Positions 35,786 to 45,162 are shown, numbered from the stretch's first letter. The stretch is DNA of 64,000 bases from Altererythrobacter sp. B11 (GCF_003569745.1 NZ_AP018498.1:2021001-2085000); one strand, 5' to 3'. Notes: a model not told the origin generated them from the letters alone. Numbers and translations: made by a program.

Positions 35786-36547
35786 ATGGGTAAGTCCATT
35801 CCTATGGACGGGCAGATCATCCTTGAAGCCCCGCCCGCAGTCGCCGATCTGCGAGGGGAGAGCGAGCTTGCCCTGTTCCTCGATTTTGACGGCACGCTGG
35901 TGGATATTGCCGAAGGGCCGGAAGCGATTGCCGTGCCGGCTGACCTGGGACAGCGCCTGCTTGACCTGGGGGAACGGCTCTCCGGCCGCCTTGCGCTGGT
36001 GAGCGGCCGGGCTCTTCCGAATATCGAGACGCATCTCGGCCCGCTTGCGCTGGCGCGGGCGGGATCGCATGGCGCGGATCGCCTTCTGGCTGACGGGCAA
36101 TCGCTGGGCGACAGGCCGGAAGGCCTTCCGGCTGAAGCGCTCGGGATGCTCGGCGATTACGCCGGCCTTCGCGACCTGCTGCTGGAAACGAAGCCGCATG
36201 GTGCCGCGCTCCATTTCCGATCGGCCCCCGCGCTGGAAAGCGACGGGCTGCGATTTGCCGAAGGGCTGGCGGATTCCTTCGGCCTTGCCGTGAAACGGGG
36301 GAAAAGCGTGATCGAGCTGGTGCAGCCGGGGGCCGACAAGGGCGGGGCCGTGCGCGCCTTCATGGAGGTGGCGCCTTTTATCGGCGCGCGCCCGGTGTTC
36401 GTGGGCGATGACATCACCGATGAAGACGGCTTTGCCGCCGCCGAGGAACTGGGCGGTTTCGGCGTGCTGGTGGGCGATCGGGCGCCCAGCGGCGCGCGCT
36501 ATCGACTGCCCGGAGTTGCAGAGGTTTACGAATGGCTGTCGCTGTGA
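35786..36547 (+). CDS. otsB: Trehalose-6-phosphate phosphatase
   Basis: This 253-residue HAD-superfamily phosphatase has the nucleophile motif LFLDFDGTLV (Asp33, Asp35), VSGR as motif II, and VGDDITDEDGF as the late acidic motif, all as in OtsB. It removes phosphate from trehalose 6-phosphate made by OtsA. The gene overlaps the following GH15 gene by 16 nt and lies in the otsB-GH15-otsA unit. The ATG at 35786 follows a GTG at 35783 that could also serve. Trehalose protects against desiccation and osmotic stress. Confidence 0.92.
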   Translation: MGKSIPMDGQIILEAPPAVADLRGESELALFLDFDGTLVDIAEGPEAIAVPADLGQRLLDLGERLSGRLALVSGRALPNIETHLGPLALARAGSHGADRLLADGQSLGDRPEGLPAEALGMLGDYAGLRDLLLETKPHGAALHFRSAPALESDGLRFAEGLADSFGLAVKRGKSVIELVQPGADKGGAVRAFMEVAPFIGARPVFVGDDITDEDGFAAAEELGGFGVLVGDRAPSGARYRLPGVAEVYEWLSL

Positions 36548-38367
36548 ACGAAGGCGCCAAGGGCGCTTCCCCCGCGCCGCAGGCGGATCTTGAGCTGTGG
36601 CCGATCGGCAATTGCCAGGTATCCGGCCTGATGGACCGCCGGGCGGGACTGGTGTGGGGCTGCGTTCCGCGGGTGGACGGCGATCCCGTGTTCTGTTCGC
36701 TGCTCAACGGTGAGAGTTCCGGTGCCGGCGTATGGCGGTTCGAGCTGGAAGGCCAGGTTTCCGCGACGCAGGAATATGATCGCAACACGCCGATCCTGAT
36801 CACTCGGCTGGAGGCGGAGGACGGCAGCGCGGTCGACATCTTCGATTTCTGCCCGCGCTTCGAACGGACCGGCCGCATGTATCGCCCGGTGGCCTTCGTT
36901 CGAGTGGTCCGGCCGGTCGCCGGCGTGCCCCGGCTCAAGGTTACGCTGAAGCCGATGCGCGATTATGGCGCGCAGATTGCCGAGACGACCAACGGTACCA
37001 ATCACATTCGCTATCTGGTGGGGCAGCAGGCGCTGCGCCTCAGCACCGATGCGCCGGTGGGCTATGTACTGGACCAGCGCGTCTATCGCGTGGAGAGCGA
37101 CCAGCATTTCTTCCTCGGCCCGGATGAGCCGTTCAGCGGCAATATTCGCACCGAAGTGCGCCATATGGAAGCGCAGACGCGCAAATACTGGCAGCTCTGG
37201 GTGCGTGGCCTCGCCACCCCGCTCGAATGGCAGGACGAGGTGATCCGCTGCGCGATCACGCTGAAGCTGTGCCAGCATGAGGAGACGGGGGCGATCGTCG
37301 CCGCGCTCACCACTTCCATTCCGGAGGCGCCGAACACGGGCCGCAATTGGGACTATCGCTACTGCTGGATTCGCGATTCCTATTACACCGTGCAGGCGCT
37401 GAACCGGCTCGGTGCGCTGGACGTGCTGGAGAAGTATCTCGCCTATCTCCGCAACATCGTGGACGATGCAAAGGGCGGGCAGATCCAGCCGCTCTATTCG
37501 GTGATGGGCGTGGCGGAACTGGACGAGACGACCGCGCCTTTCCTCGCCGGCTATCGTGGCATGGGGCCGGTGCGACGCGGCAATGCCGCCTATATGCAGG
37601 TGCAGCATGACTGCTACGGCCAGATCGTGCTGCCGACCGCGCAGGCCTTTTTCGACAAGCGCCTGCTGCGCATGGCGACGGAACGCGATTTCGCCAGTCT
37701 GGAGCAGGTGGGCGAGATGGCGTGGAAGATGCACGACCAGCCGGATGCGGGCCTGTGGGAATTCCGTACCCGGCAGGAAGTGCACACCTATTCTGCCGTG
37801 ATGTGCTGGGCTGCGTGCGATCGGCTGGCGAATGTGGCCGGCTATCTGGGCAAGGACGACCGTGCGCAGCTGTGGCGCGAACGCGCGGATACCATCCATG
37901 CCAGGATCCACGCCGAGGCCTGGGTGGAGAATGGGGAGGAAGGCCATTACGGCGCTTCCTTCGAAAGCGATTATCTCGATGCCAGCCTGCTGCAGATGGT
38001 AGAGCTGCGCTTCCTCGAACCCGAAGATCCACGTTTCCTCGCCACCTTCGCCATGGTGGAGCGGGATCTGCGCCGCGGCGAGCACATGCTGCGCTATGCT
38101 GCGGAGGATGATTTCGGCCTGCCGGAGACCGCCTTCAACATTTGCACCTTCTGGCTCATCGACGCACTGGCGCGCTCCGGCCGGAAGGATGAGGCGCGGG
38201 AGCTGTTCTGCGCCATGCTGGGGCATTTCACGCGCTCGGGCCTGCTGTCGGAGGACATGGACTTCGAAAGCGGCGAGTTGTGGGGGAACTTCCCGCAGAC
38301 CTACTCGCTAGTAGGGGTGATTAACTGCGCAGGCCTCCTCTCCCGAAGCTGGAACACGGTACGTTGA
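36532..38367 (+). CDS. Glycoside hydrolase family 15 protein (trehalase/glucoamylase-like)
   Basis: This 611-residue protein has an N-terminal beta-sandwich domain and a C-terminal (alpha/alpha)6 barrel. The latter contains GRNWDYRYCWIRDSYYTV, the catalytic region GLWEFR, and GELWGNFPQTYSLVG, the conserved C-terminal base segment. GH15 enzymes invert the anomeric centre while hydrolysing alpha-glucosides; actinobacterial and archaeal relatives include trehalases. Being overlapped by otsB (16 nt) and otsA (4 nt), it most likely acts on trehalose, so the operon may set trehalose turnover. No signal peptide is present, so it is cytoplasmic. Glucan hydrolysis is an alternative. Confidence 0.88.
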   Translation: MAVAVNEGAKGASPAPQADLELWPIGNCQVSGLMDRRAGLVWGCVPRVDGDPVFCSLLNGESSGAGVWRFELEGQVSATQEYDRNTPILITRLEAEDGSAVDIFDFCPRFERTGRMYRPVAFVRVVRPVAGVPRLKVTLKPMRDYGAQIAETTNGTNHIRYLVGQQALRLSTDAPVGYVLDQRVYRVESDQHFFLGPDEPFSGNIRTEVRHMEAQTRKYWQLWVRGLATPLEWQDEVIRCAITLKLCQHEETGAIVAALTTSIPEAPNTGRNWDYRYCWIRDSYYTVQALNRLGALDVLEKYLAYLRNIVDDAKGGQIQPLYSVMGVAELDETTAPFLAGYRGMGPVRRGNAAYMQVQHDCYGQIVLPTAQAFFDKRLLRMATERDFASLEQVGEMAWKMHDQPDAGLWEFRTRQEVHTYSAVMCWAACDRLANVAGYLGKDDRAQLWRERADTIHARIHAEAWVENGEEGHYGASFESDYLDASLLQMVELRFLEPEDPRFLATFAMVERDLRRGEHMLRYAAEDDFGLPETAFNICTFWLIDALARSGRKDEARELFCAMLGHFTRSGLLSEDMDFESGELWGNFPQTYSLVGVINCAGLLSRSWNTVR

Positions 38368-39764
38368 CCAGACTAGTCGTCATTTCCAATCGCGTGGCGG
38401 TGCCGAAGGCCCGCGGCGCCGCAGGTGCACAGGGCGGACTTGCCGGAGCACTCAATTCGGCCCTCAAGAAGAATGGCGGTATCTGGTTCGGCTGGTCGGG
38501 CCAGGAAACCGATCACTACACCGGCGACATCAGCATCCGTCGGTCCGAAGACGGGGTGACGACCGCTACGGTGGATCTCGAAGCCCAGGATATCGAGGAA
38601 TATTACAACGGCTACGCGAATTCCACGCTGTGGCCGCTGTTTCATTATCGCATCGATCTTACGGAGTATGAGCGCGAGTTCGGCAAGGGCTATGAACGGG
38701 TCAACCAGCGCTTCGCCGAACGCGTGATCCCGCTCATCGAGCCGGACGACACGGTGTGGGTGCATGATTATCACCTGATGCCGCTGGGCGAGCGGCTGCG
38801 GGAGCGGGGGGTGAAGAACCGCATCGGCTTCTTCCTCCACATCCCCTGGCCGCCGACGCGGCTGTTCGTCTCGCTGCCCTATCACGAGCGGCTGGTGAAG
38901 GCCTTGCTCTGCTATGACCTCATCGGCTTCCAGAACGACGAATGGCTGGAGAGCTTCCTGCATTACTGCCGCAAGGAACTGGGCGCCGAAATCGACGAGA
39001 AGACCGGCACAGTGCGGCTGGGCGATCGTGTTGCGCAGGCGCGAGCCTATCCGATCGGAATCGATTACGATCACTTCATGGCCCAGGGCGACACCGGCGA
39101 CGCGCGCCAGGCGCAGCAGCGGGTCATGTCCAGCACGCGCCGCCGAACTGCTATGATCGGCGTGGACCGGCTGGATTATTCCAAGGGACTACCGGAGCGG
39201 ATCGATGGGATCGGCCGGTTCTTCGACACCTATCCCGACCGCGTGCGCGACCTCGTCTACATTCAGATCGCGCCGCCCAGCCGCGAGGACATCGGCAGCT
39301 ACCAGCATATTCGCGCCTTGCTGGAGCAGAAGACCGGGCAGATCAACGGCGCACGGTCCGAAGTGGACGTGGTGCCGATCCGCTATGTGAACAAGGGCTA
39401 TTCCCAGGCACAGCTGTTCGGCTTCTACCGAGCCTGCAAGATCGGGCTGGTCACGCCGCTGCGCGATGGGATGAACCTGGTGGCGAAGGAATATATTGCG
39501 GCGCAGGATCCGGAAGATCCCGGCGTGCTGATCCTTTCGCGCTTTGCCGGTGCGGCGCAGCAATTGCAGGATGCGCTGCTCGTCAATCCGCACAGTTCGG
39601 ACGACATGGCACACCATATCAACCGTGCGCTGGACATGCCGCTGGAAGAGCGGAAAGCGCGGTGGGAGAAGCTGATCGTCACCGTGCGGGAGGATAACGT
39701 TCTCGCCTGGACCGATAGCTTTCTGGCCGATCTGGCGAAGACCGGGCAGAAGGCCGACGCCTAG
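38364..39764 (+). CDS. otsA: Alpha,alpha-trehalose-phosphate synthase (UDP/ADP-forming)
   Basis: This 466-residue GT20 enzyme transfers glucose from UDP-glucose to glucose 6-phosphate. It has RLVVISNRVAVP at the N-terminus, a GGLAGALNSAL loop, WVHDYHLMPLG, GFFLHIPWPP, GVDRLDYSKGLPERI and DGMNLVAKEYIAAQ, all conserved active-site regions. The start must be the TTG at 38364, which overlaps the GH15 stop as TTGA, because the conserved N-terminal strand begins right there; no ATG fits. Its stop shares CTAG with the convergent dehydratase gene. Confidence 0.95.
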   Translation: MTRLVVISNRVAVPKARGAAGAQGGLAGALNSALKKNGGIWFGWSGQETDHYTGDISIRRSEDGVTTATVDLEAQDIEEYYNGYANSTLWPLFHYRIDLTEYEREFGKGYERVNQRFAERVIPLIEPDDTVWVHDYHLMPLGERLRERGVKNRIGFFLHIPWPPTRLFVSLPYHERLVKALLCYDLIGFQNDEWLESFLHYCRKELGAEIDEKTGTVRLGDRVAQARAYPIGIDYDHFMAQGDTGDARQAQQRVMSSTRRRTAMIGVDRLDYSKGLPERIDGIGRFFDTYPDRVRDLVYIQIAPPSREDIGSYQHIRALLEQKTGQINGARSEVDVVPIRYVNKGYSQAQLFGFYRACKIGLVTPLRDGMNLVAKEYIAAQDPEDPGVLILSRFAGAAQQLQDALLVNPHSSDDMAHHINRALDMPLEERKARWEKLIVTVREDNVLAWTDSFLADLAKTGQKADA

Positions 39765-40747
39765 TCGGCCCCCGCGGCCTCTGCCGCCAGCACGGCGGCA
39801 TACAGCGCCGCATCCACATTTCCGCCGCTGAGCACGATGGCCGTGCGTCCGTCAGTCGGTACTTTGCCGGCCAGCGCGGCGGCCAGCGCCGCAGCCCCTC
39901 CCGGTTCGAGAACCAGACGAAGGCGTGCGAAGGCGAAGCGCATGGCATGGCGCACCTCCGCCTCGCTCACCGCCACTCCGACGGCGCGGCCTTGCAACAC
40001 CGAGAAGTTGATCGGGAATGTTCGCGGCGTCTGCAGCGCATCGCAGGCGGTCGGCGGAGCATCGGCGCGTACAGAGCGAATTTCTCCTGCAGCGAGCCCT
40101 TCTGCCACATCGTCCCAGCCTTCCGGCTCGACGGTCACGATCTCGGCATCGGGGCAGGCAAGGGCGAGGCCGGCGGCCAGCCCGCCGCCCCCGCAGGGCG
40201 TGACGATGCGCGTGGGTGGGCCGCCGGCTTGCTCCACCATCTGCGCCGCCAGCTCCACGCCCGCGCTGCCTTGCCCCTCGATCACCCAGGCATCGCCATA
40301 GGGGTGGACGAGCGTGCGGCCGGTGCTTTCGGCCAGCGCGGTCGCGATAGCGTCCCGGTCTTCGCCGCCCGGCCGATCATAGGTGACGATCTCCGCCCCC
40401 AGTTCGCGCACGCGGCGCATCTTCACTTGCGGCGCATCCACCGGCATCACGATCGTGGCCGCCATGCCCAGCCGCGCGGCCGCCCAGGCGACGCCCTGCG
40501 CGTGATTTCCGCTGGAGACGCCGATCACTCCGCGCGCGCGTTCGCTGTCGGGAAGATCGCTCAACCGGTGCCATGCGCCGCGAATCTTGAACACGCCGAT
40601 CGGTTGCAGGCATTCGGCCTTGCACCAGACAGTGGCGCCCCCGACCGTCGCCGGCAGCAGCGGCGTCGGCGGCAGGATCGCGGCGATCTTTTCCGCCGCG
40701 CGCCGGACGCCCGCCGCTGTCGGAATTCTGTCCAATTCGTCCTCCAT
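39761..40747 (-). CDS. Threonine/serine dehydratase-like PLP enzyme
   Basis: This 328-residue fold-type II PLP enzyme has the cofactor lysine in GVFKIRGAWH (Lys54), the substrate loop VSSGNHAQGVAWAA and the glycine loop CGGGGLAAGL for PLP phosphate. It lacks the C-terminal ACT-like regulatory domain of biosynthetic IlvA, so it resembles catabolic threonine dehydratase or serine racemase-type proteins. It would deaminate threonine or serine to an oxoacid. The ATG at 40747 (MEDELDRIP) is chosen. It is divergent from the polyamine genes and converges with otsA. Confidence 0.85.
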   Translation of the reverse strand: MEDELDRIPTAAGVRRAAEKIAAILPPTPLLPATVGGATVWCKAECLQPIGVFKIRGAWHRLSDLPDSERARGVIGVSSGNHAQGVAWAAARLGMAATIVMPVDAPQVKMRRVRELGAEIVTYDRPGGEDRDAIATALAESTGRTLVHPYGDAWVIEGQGSAGVELAAQMVEQAGGPPTRIVTPCGGGGLAAGLALACPDAEIVTVEPEGWDDVAEGLAAGEIRSVRADAPPTACDALQTPRTFPINFSVLQGRAVGVAVSEAEVRHAMRFAFARLRLVLEPGGAAALAAALAGKVPTDGRTAIVLSGGNVDAALYAAVLAAEAAGAD

Positions 40748-40827
40748 CTTGCCGTCACGGCCCACTCGCCTAAATGGAGGGCATAGGCGCGGGCGCGGCC
40801 GGCCGCAAAGCATCCAGTGGAGTGTTC

Positions 40828-42039
40828 ATGTCGAAGGTATTGGTTATCGGCGCGGGCGGCGTCAGCTCGGTCGCGGTTCACAAGATGGCGATGAACGCTG
40901 GCATCTTCAGCGACATTCATCTCGCCAGCCGCACGAAGAGCAAGTGCGATGCCATTGCCGCGAGCGTGAAGCAGCGCACGGGCGAAGAGGTCTCCACCTA
41001 CGAGATCGATGCCGAAGAGGTGCCGGCGCTCACCAATCTGATCCGCAAGCTGCAGCCATCGCTGGTGGTCAATCTGGCGCTACCCTACCAGGATCTGCCG
41101 ATCATGGACGCCTGCCTGGCAGCGGGCGTGGACTACCTCGACACCGCCAATTACGAGCCGAAGGAAGAGGCGCGGTTCGAATACAAATGGCAGTGGGCCT
41201 ATCACGAGCGCTTCAAGGAGAGCGGGTTGATGGCGCTGCTCGGCAGCGGCTTCGATCCGGGCGTCACCAGCGTCTTCACCATGTGGCTGAAGAAGCACCA
41301 CCTGAAGACGATCTGCACGCTCGACATCCTCGATTGCAACGGCGGCGATCACGGCCAGGCCTTCGCCACCAATTTCAATCCCGAGATCAACATCCGCGAG
41401 GTCACGGCCCCGGCGCGCCATTGGGAAAATGGCGAATTCGTCGAAACGCCGGCCATGGCCAAGAAGGTGGAGTTCGATTTCGAGGCGGTCGGCCCCAAGA
41501 ACATGTACCTGATGTACCACGAGGAGCTGGAAAGCCTCGCGCGCTTCGTGCCCGAGATGCAGCGCGCCCGCTTCTGGATGACCTTCGGTGACGAGTACAT
41601 CAAGCATCTGACGGTGCTGCAGAATGTCGGCATGACGCGGATCGATCCGATCCTGTATCAGGGCAAGGAGATCATCCCGCTCCAGTTCCTGAAGGCGGTC
41701 CTGCCCGAACCTTCCAGCCTGGGCGAGACGACCAAGGGCAAGACGAATATCGGCTGCATCGCCACCGGCGAGGCGCTGGACGGAAGCGGCGAAAAGACCT
41801 TCTACATCAAGAATATCTGCGACCACGAAGCGGCCTATGCCGAAACGGGCAACCAGGCGGTGAGCTACACCACGGGCGTGCCGGCCATGATCGGCAGCGC
41901 CATGATGCTGACCGGCGCCTGGCGCGGGGAGGGCGTGTTCAACATGGAGCAGTTCGACCCCGATCCCTTCATGGAGATGCTGAACAGCCAGGGCCTGCCG
42001 TGGACGGTGGAAGAGCTTCCCGGTCCGGTGGAGTTCTAA
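40828..42039 (+). CDS. Carboxynorspermidine synthase / saccharopine dehydrogenase-family reductase
   Basis: This 403-residue NADPH-dependent enzyme starts MSKVLVIGAGGVSSVAVHKM, a Rossmann motif. It continues with NLALPYQDLPIMDACLAAGVDYLDTANYEP and LLGSGFDPGVTSVF, as in carboxynorspermidine dehydrogenases. These condense aspartate semialdehyde with a diamine (putrescine or diaminopropane) and reduce the imine. Together with nspC and the decarboxylase downstream it forms an alternative spermidine/norspermidine route independent of S-adenosylmethionine. GTGGAG precedes the ATG at 40828. The length is typical. Confidence 0.9.
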   Translation: MSKVLVIGAGGVSSVAVHKMAMNAGIFSDIHLASRTKSKCDAIAASVKQRTGEEVSTYEIDAEEVPALTNLIRKLQPSLVVNLALPYQDLPIMDACLAAGVDYLDTANYEPKEEARFEYKWQWAYHERFKESGLMALLGSGFDPGVTSVFTMWLKKHHLKTICTLDILDCNGGDHGQAFATNFNPEINIREVTAPARHWENGEFVETPAMAKKVEFDFEAVGPKNMYLMYHEELESLARFVPEMQRARFWMTFGDEYIKHLTVLQNVGMTRIDPILYQGKEIIPLQFLKAVLPEPSSLGETTKGKTNIGCIATGEALDGSGEKTFYIKNICDHEAAYAETGNQAVSYTTGVPAMIGSAMMLTGAWRGEGVFNMEQFDPDPFMEMLNSQGLPWTVEELPGPVEF

Positions 42040-42043
42040 GCCG

Positions 42044-42394
42044 GTGGGCTTCAACCTGCTGGCCCCGATCGGGCTCCTCGCCGGCTCCAACATGGTGATG
42101 AACCTGGCCTGGTACGGCCATCTCAAGTTCCCGGCGCGGGCGCTGTGGTTGGCTGTGCTGGTCAGTTGGGGGATCGCGCTGTTCGAATATTGCCTGGCCG
42201 TGCCGGCGAACCGCATCGGCAGCCGCGCCTATTCGTTGGCGGAGTTGAAGACCATTCAGGAAGTCATGTCTCTCACCACCTTCGTGCTGGTCGCCTGGCT
42301 GCTGTTCGACCAGCGGCCCGGCCTCAGCCAGATCGCCGGATTTGCCCTGATCGGCCTCGGCGCCTTCGTCGTGTTCAAGGCGCCGCTGGGCTGA
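42044..42394 (+). CDS. Small DMT-type membrane protein (DUF486 family)
   Basis: The 116-residue protein has four hydrophobic segments (around residues 5-22, 33-53, 74-91 and 95-112) with the conserved stretch SWGIALFEYCLAVPANRIG and KTIQEVMSL, typical of the DUF486 family. These are assigned to the drug/metabolite transporter group but have no proven substrate. It begins with GTG four bases after the synthase gene and overlaps the nspC start by one base, so it is embedded in the polyamine operon. Export of polyamines or their precursors is a reasonable guess but not shown. Confidence 0.8.
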   Translation: MGFNLLAPIGLLAGSNMVMNLAWYGHLKFPARALWLAVLVSWGIALFEYCLAVPANRIGSRAYSLAELKTIQEVMSLTTFVLVAWLLFDQRPGLSQIAGFALIGLGAFVVFKAPLG

Positions 42395-43572
42395 TGGAAA
42401 CGCGCGCAGGAGATCCCGGGGCCTTCGCCCATTTCGACCTCAACCGGGTCGATTCCCCCGCCTTCGTCGTGGATGCGGCCAAGCTGCGGGCCAATCTGCA
42501 GATGCTCGCCGATGTGCGCGATGCGGCGGAGGTCAAGGTGCTGGCGGCGCTCAAGGCCTTCAGCATGTGGTCGGTCGCGCCGATGATCGGTGAGTATCTC
42601 GACGGCGTCTGCACCTCCGGCCTGTGGGAAGCACGGCTGGCGGGCGAGTTCTACGATGGCGAGATCGCCACCTATTGCGCCGGCTACAAACCGGAGGATC
42701 TGGACGAGATCTGCCGCCTGTCCGACCATGTTATCTTCAATTCCCCGGCGCAATTGCAGCGCGCCTCTCTGATTCTCGATCAGGCGCGGGCGCAGGGTGG
42801 CGGCTTCGACGTGGGGCTGCGCATCAACCCGATGAGCCCCGAGGGCGAGGTGCCGCGCTACGATCCTTGCGCGCCGCATTCCCGCCTCGGAATCCCGATC
42901 GATCAGCTGGAGGACGAGCATCTGGCGATGGTCGATGGCATCCATTTCCACACGCTGTGCGAGCAGGATCTGGAGCCGCTGAAACGGACATGGGATAAGG
43001 TGTTCGATTATATCGAGCCCTATTTCGGCCAGCTCAAATGGCTCAATTTCGGTGGCGGGCATCATATCACGCGGGCGGATTACCAGCGGGAGGAGCTGGT
43101 GGAGTTCCTGCGCGACGTGAAGGAAGATACCGGGGCCGAGATCTATCTCGAACCGGGTGAGGCGGTGGCTTTGGACGCCGGCATTCTCGTCGGCACGATC
43201 CTCGATTCGCATTGGAACGGCATGCCGCTGGCCATCACCGACGTTTCCGCCACTTGCCACATGCCCGATGTGATCGAGGCCCCGTATCGCCCGGCGATGC
43301 TGCATGAGGATGAACGGGGCGGGGGCGAGCCGGTGCGGCTGGGCGGCCCGTCATGCCTCGCTGGCGACGTGATCGGCGATTACCGCCTGCCGGTGCCCTG
43401 CCAGCCGGGCGAACGCTTCGGCTTCCTCGATCAGGCGCATTATTCGATGGTGAAGACCACCACCTTCAACGGCGTGCCTCTGCCGAGTATCTGGCTGTGG
43501 GACAGCGAGACCGATCACCTCGAATGCGTTCGTCGCTTTGACTACGAGGATTTCCGTGACCGGCTGAGCTGA
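42394..43572 (+). CDS. nspC: Carboxynorspermidine decarboxylase
   Basis: This 392-residue alanine-racemase-fold (fold type III) PLP enzyme has the cofactor lysine in VLAALKAFSMW (Lys54). HFHTLCEQD and LNFGGGHH form the PLP phosphate loop, YLEPGEAVAL contacts the pyridine nitrogen, and TCHMPDVIEAPYRP is a diagnostic stretch for the NspC group. It decarboxylates carboxynorspermidine or carboxyspermidine to the triamine. The start at 42394 overlaps the stop of the DUF486 gene (TGATG); the open frame extends further up but lies inside that gene. Confidence 0.94.
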   Translation: METRAGDPGAFAHFDLNRVDSPAFVVDAAKLRANLQMLADVRDAAEVKVLAALKAFSMWSVAPMIGEYLDGVCTSGLWEARLAGEFYDGEIATYCAGYKPEDLDEICRLSDHVIFNSPAQLQRASLILDQARAQGGGFDVGLRINPMSPEGEVPRYDPCAPHSRLGIPIDQLEDEHLAMVDGIHFHTLCEQDLEPLKRTWDKVFDYIEPYFGQLKWLNFGGGHHITRADYQREELVEFLRDVKEDTGAEIYLEPGEAVALDAGILVGTILDSHWNGMPLAITDVSATCHMPDVIEAPYRPAMLHEDERGGGEPVRLGGPSCLAGDVIGDYRLPVPCQPGERFGFLDQAHYSMVKTTTFNGVPLPSIWLWDSETDHLECVRRFDYEDFRDRLS

Positions 43573-43664
43573 GGGGCTCGCGCCGCCATAGGCACGACCC
43601 GTCGCTTCTATGCTGCGATCCCGCGCATAATCGGGAACGCCGGGGCCCCGCAGAACCGTTGGTT

Positions 43665-43724
43665 TTGACAAGGTTGCGATGCGGCCAAGAATCCATTTGC
43701 GATTAAGAGTCGAAGCCCTATATG
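43665..43724 (+). promoter_or_regulatory. Possible promoters upstream of ornithine/lysine decarboxylase
   Basis: The 229-nt gap before the decarboxylase holds TTGACA at 43665-43670 with AAGAAT 16 bases further, and TTGCGA (43697-43702) with TATATG (43719-43724) after a 16-nt spacer. Either could be a sigma-70-type promoter; the remaining sequence shows no gene or strong hairpin. Confidence 0.3.
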
Positions 43725-43801
43725 CGCCTTCCGCTGCCCCAAGGGGACTTCCTAACCGCAAGGCAGCTTCGTTCAAACTAACCGTTTGGGGGTCCCTTGA
43801 A

Positions 43802-45004
43802 TTGCACACTTTCCTCGACGCACGGTCTGTAGTCCGCGAACTCGCGCCGGACGAGCCGGTCATTCTGAACCGCCCGCATGCTGCGGCGCGCGCTGCCCGA
43901 TTCTTCGCTGAGAAGTTTCCGGGCAAGCCGATGTATGCGGTGAAGGCCAATCCCTCTCCGGATCTGCTGCAGATCCTGTGGGACAATGGCATCACGCATT
44001 TCGACGTCGCCTCGATTTCCGAGGTGCGGCTGGTGCGTGAGCTTCTGCCGCAGGCGACGCTGTGCTTCATGCATCCGGTCAAGACGGCGCGCGCGATCAC
44101 TGAAGCCTATCGCGAACATGGCGTACGCACCTTCAGCCTTGATACTCTGGAAGAGCTCGAGAAGATCGTGGAGGCGACCCGCGCCGATGATGGCGAGATC
44201 GCGCGCGACCTGCGCCTGTGCGTGCGGCTGCGCGTCTCCTCCGAATATTCGGAGCTCAGCCTGGCGGCCAAGTTCGGCGTCGATCTGGCCGATGCGGCGC
44301 CGCTGCTGCAAGCCACGCGTCAGGTGGCGGACTGGCTGGGCCTGTGCTTCCATGTCGGCAGCCAGGCGATGACGCCCTTCGCCTATGTGCAGGCGCTGGA
44401 GCGTACCCGCGCCGCCATCGCCGATTCGGGCGTGGTGATCGACATGATCGACGTGGGCGGGGGCTTTCCCTCCGTCTATCCCGACATGGAGCCGCCGCCG
44501 CTGGAGGACTACTTCCAGATCATTCACCGCAATTTCGAGGCGCTGCCGATCGCCTATAACGCGGAGTTGTGGTGCGAGCCGGGCCGGGCCCTGTCCGCCG
44601 AATATTCCTCGATGATCGTGCGGGTGGAAAAGCGCCGGGGCGAGGAGCTCTATATCAACGACGGTGCCTATGGCGCGCTGTTCGATGCGGCCCATGTGGA
44701 ATGGCGTTTTCCCGTGCGTGCGCTGGAGGACGATCTGGTCCAGCCGTTCAGCGATTTCGCCTTCTACGGCCCCACCTGCGATGATGCGGACTTCATGAAG
44801 GGCCCCTTCCTGCTGCCGGCGGATATCCAGGCCGGCGACTATATCGAAGTGGGCATGCTGGGCGCCTATGGTGCCGCGATGAAGACCCGGTTCAACGGTT
44901 TCGGCGCGGCCGAAGCGGTGACCGTGACCGATGAGCCCATGGCGAGCCTCTACACCGGCGAGCGCGCCCTGCCGCTCAGCGACAATGTGGTGAGCCTCCG
45001 CTAA
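43802..45004 (+). CDS. Ornithine/lysine decarboxylase, fold type III PLP enzyme
   Basis: This 400-residue decarboxylase has the PLP lysine in YAVKANPSPDLL (Lys48), HVGSQ, DVGGGFPSVYP for the phosphate loop, WCEPGRALSAE, and FYGPTCDDADF with the active-site Cys and Asp of eukaryote-like ornithine decarboxylases. It would make putrescine (or cadaverine), the diamine substrate for the upstream carboxynorspermidine synthase. The start is taken as TTG at 43802, giving MHTFLDARSVV, which resembles relatives. A GGGGG stretch lies nine bases before. An ATG at 43679 would add an unlikely 41-residue extension. A strong hairpin follows the stop. Confidence 0.88.
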   Translation: MHTFLDARSVVRELAPDEPVILNRPHAAARAARFFAEKFPGKPMYAVKANPSPDLLQILWDNGITHFDVASISEVRLVRELLPQATLCFMHPVKTARAITEAYREHGVRTFSLDTLEELEKIVEATRADDGEIARDLRLCVRLRVSSEYSELSLAAKFGVDLADAAPLLQATRQVADWLGLCFHVGSQAMTPFAYVQALERTRAAIADSGVVIDMIDVGGGFPSVYPDMEPPPLEDYFQIIHRNFEALPIAYNAELWCEPGRALSAEYSSMIVRVEKRRGEELYINDGAYGALFDAAHVEWRFPVRALEDDLVQPFSDFAFYGPTCDDADFMKGPFLLPADIQAGDYIEVGMLGAYGAAMKTRFNGFGAAEAVTVTDEPMASLYTGERALPLSDNVVSLR

Positions 45005-45013
45005 CCAAGGCAA

Positions 45014-45040
45014 GCTCCCGCGCAACCTATGCGCGGGAGC
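45014..45040 (+). terminator. Hairpin terminator after the decarboxylase gene
   Basis: GCTCCCGCGCA (45014-45024) and TGCGCGGGAGC (45030-45040) form a perfect 11-bp stem with a 5-nt loop, ten bases after the stop codon. Only a short T-containing stretch follows, so termination strength is uncertain. Confidence 0.7.
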
Positions 45041-45162
45041 ATCCCTTCTCGCCGAAGGGGATTTCCCCATTCCTGCAAGTCTTTACCGCGCCTGCTGAGC
45101 AGGGGCGCGATCCCTCGTGCCTGCGCTGAGTTTCACAGGCTGGCCGAATCGTTTTCATTCTA

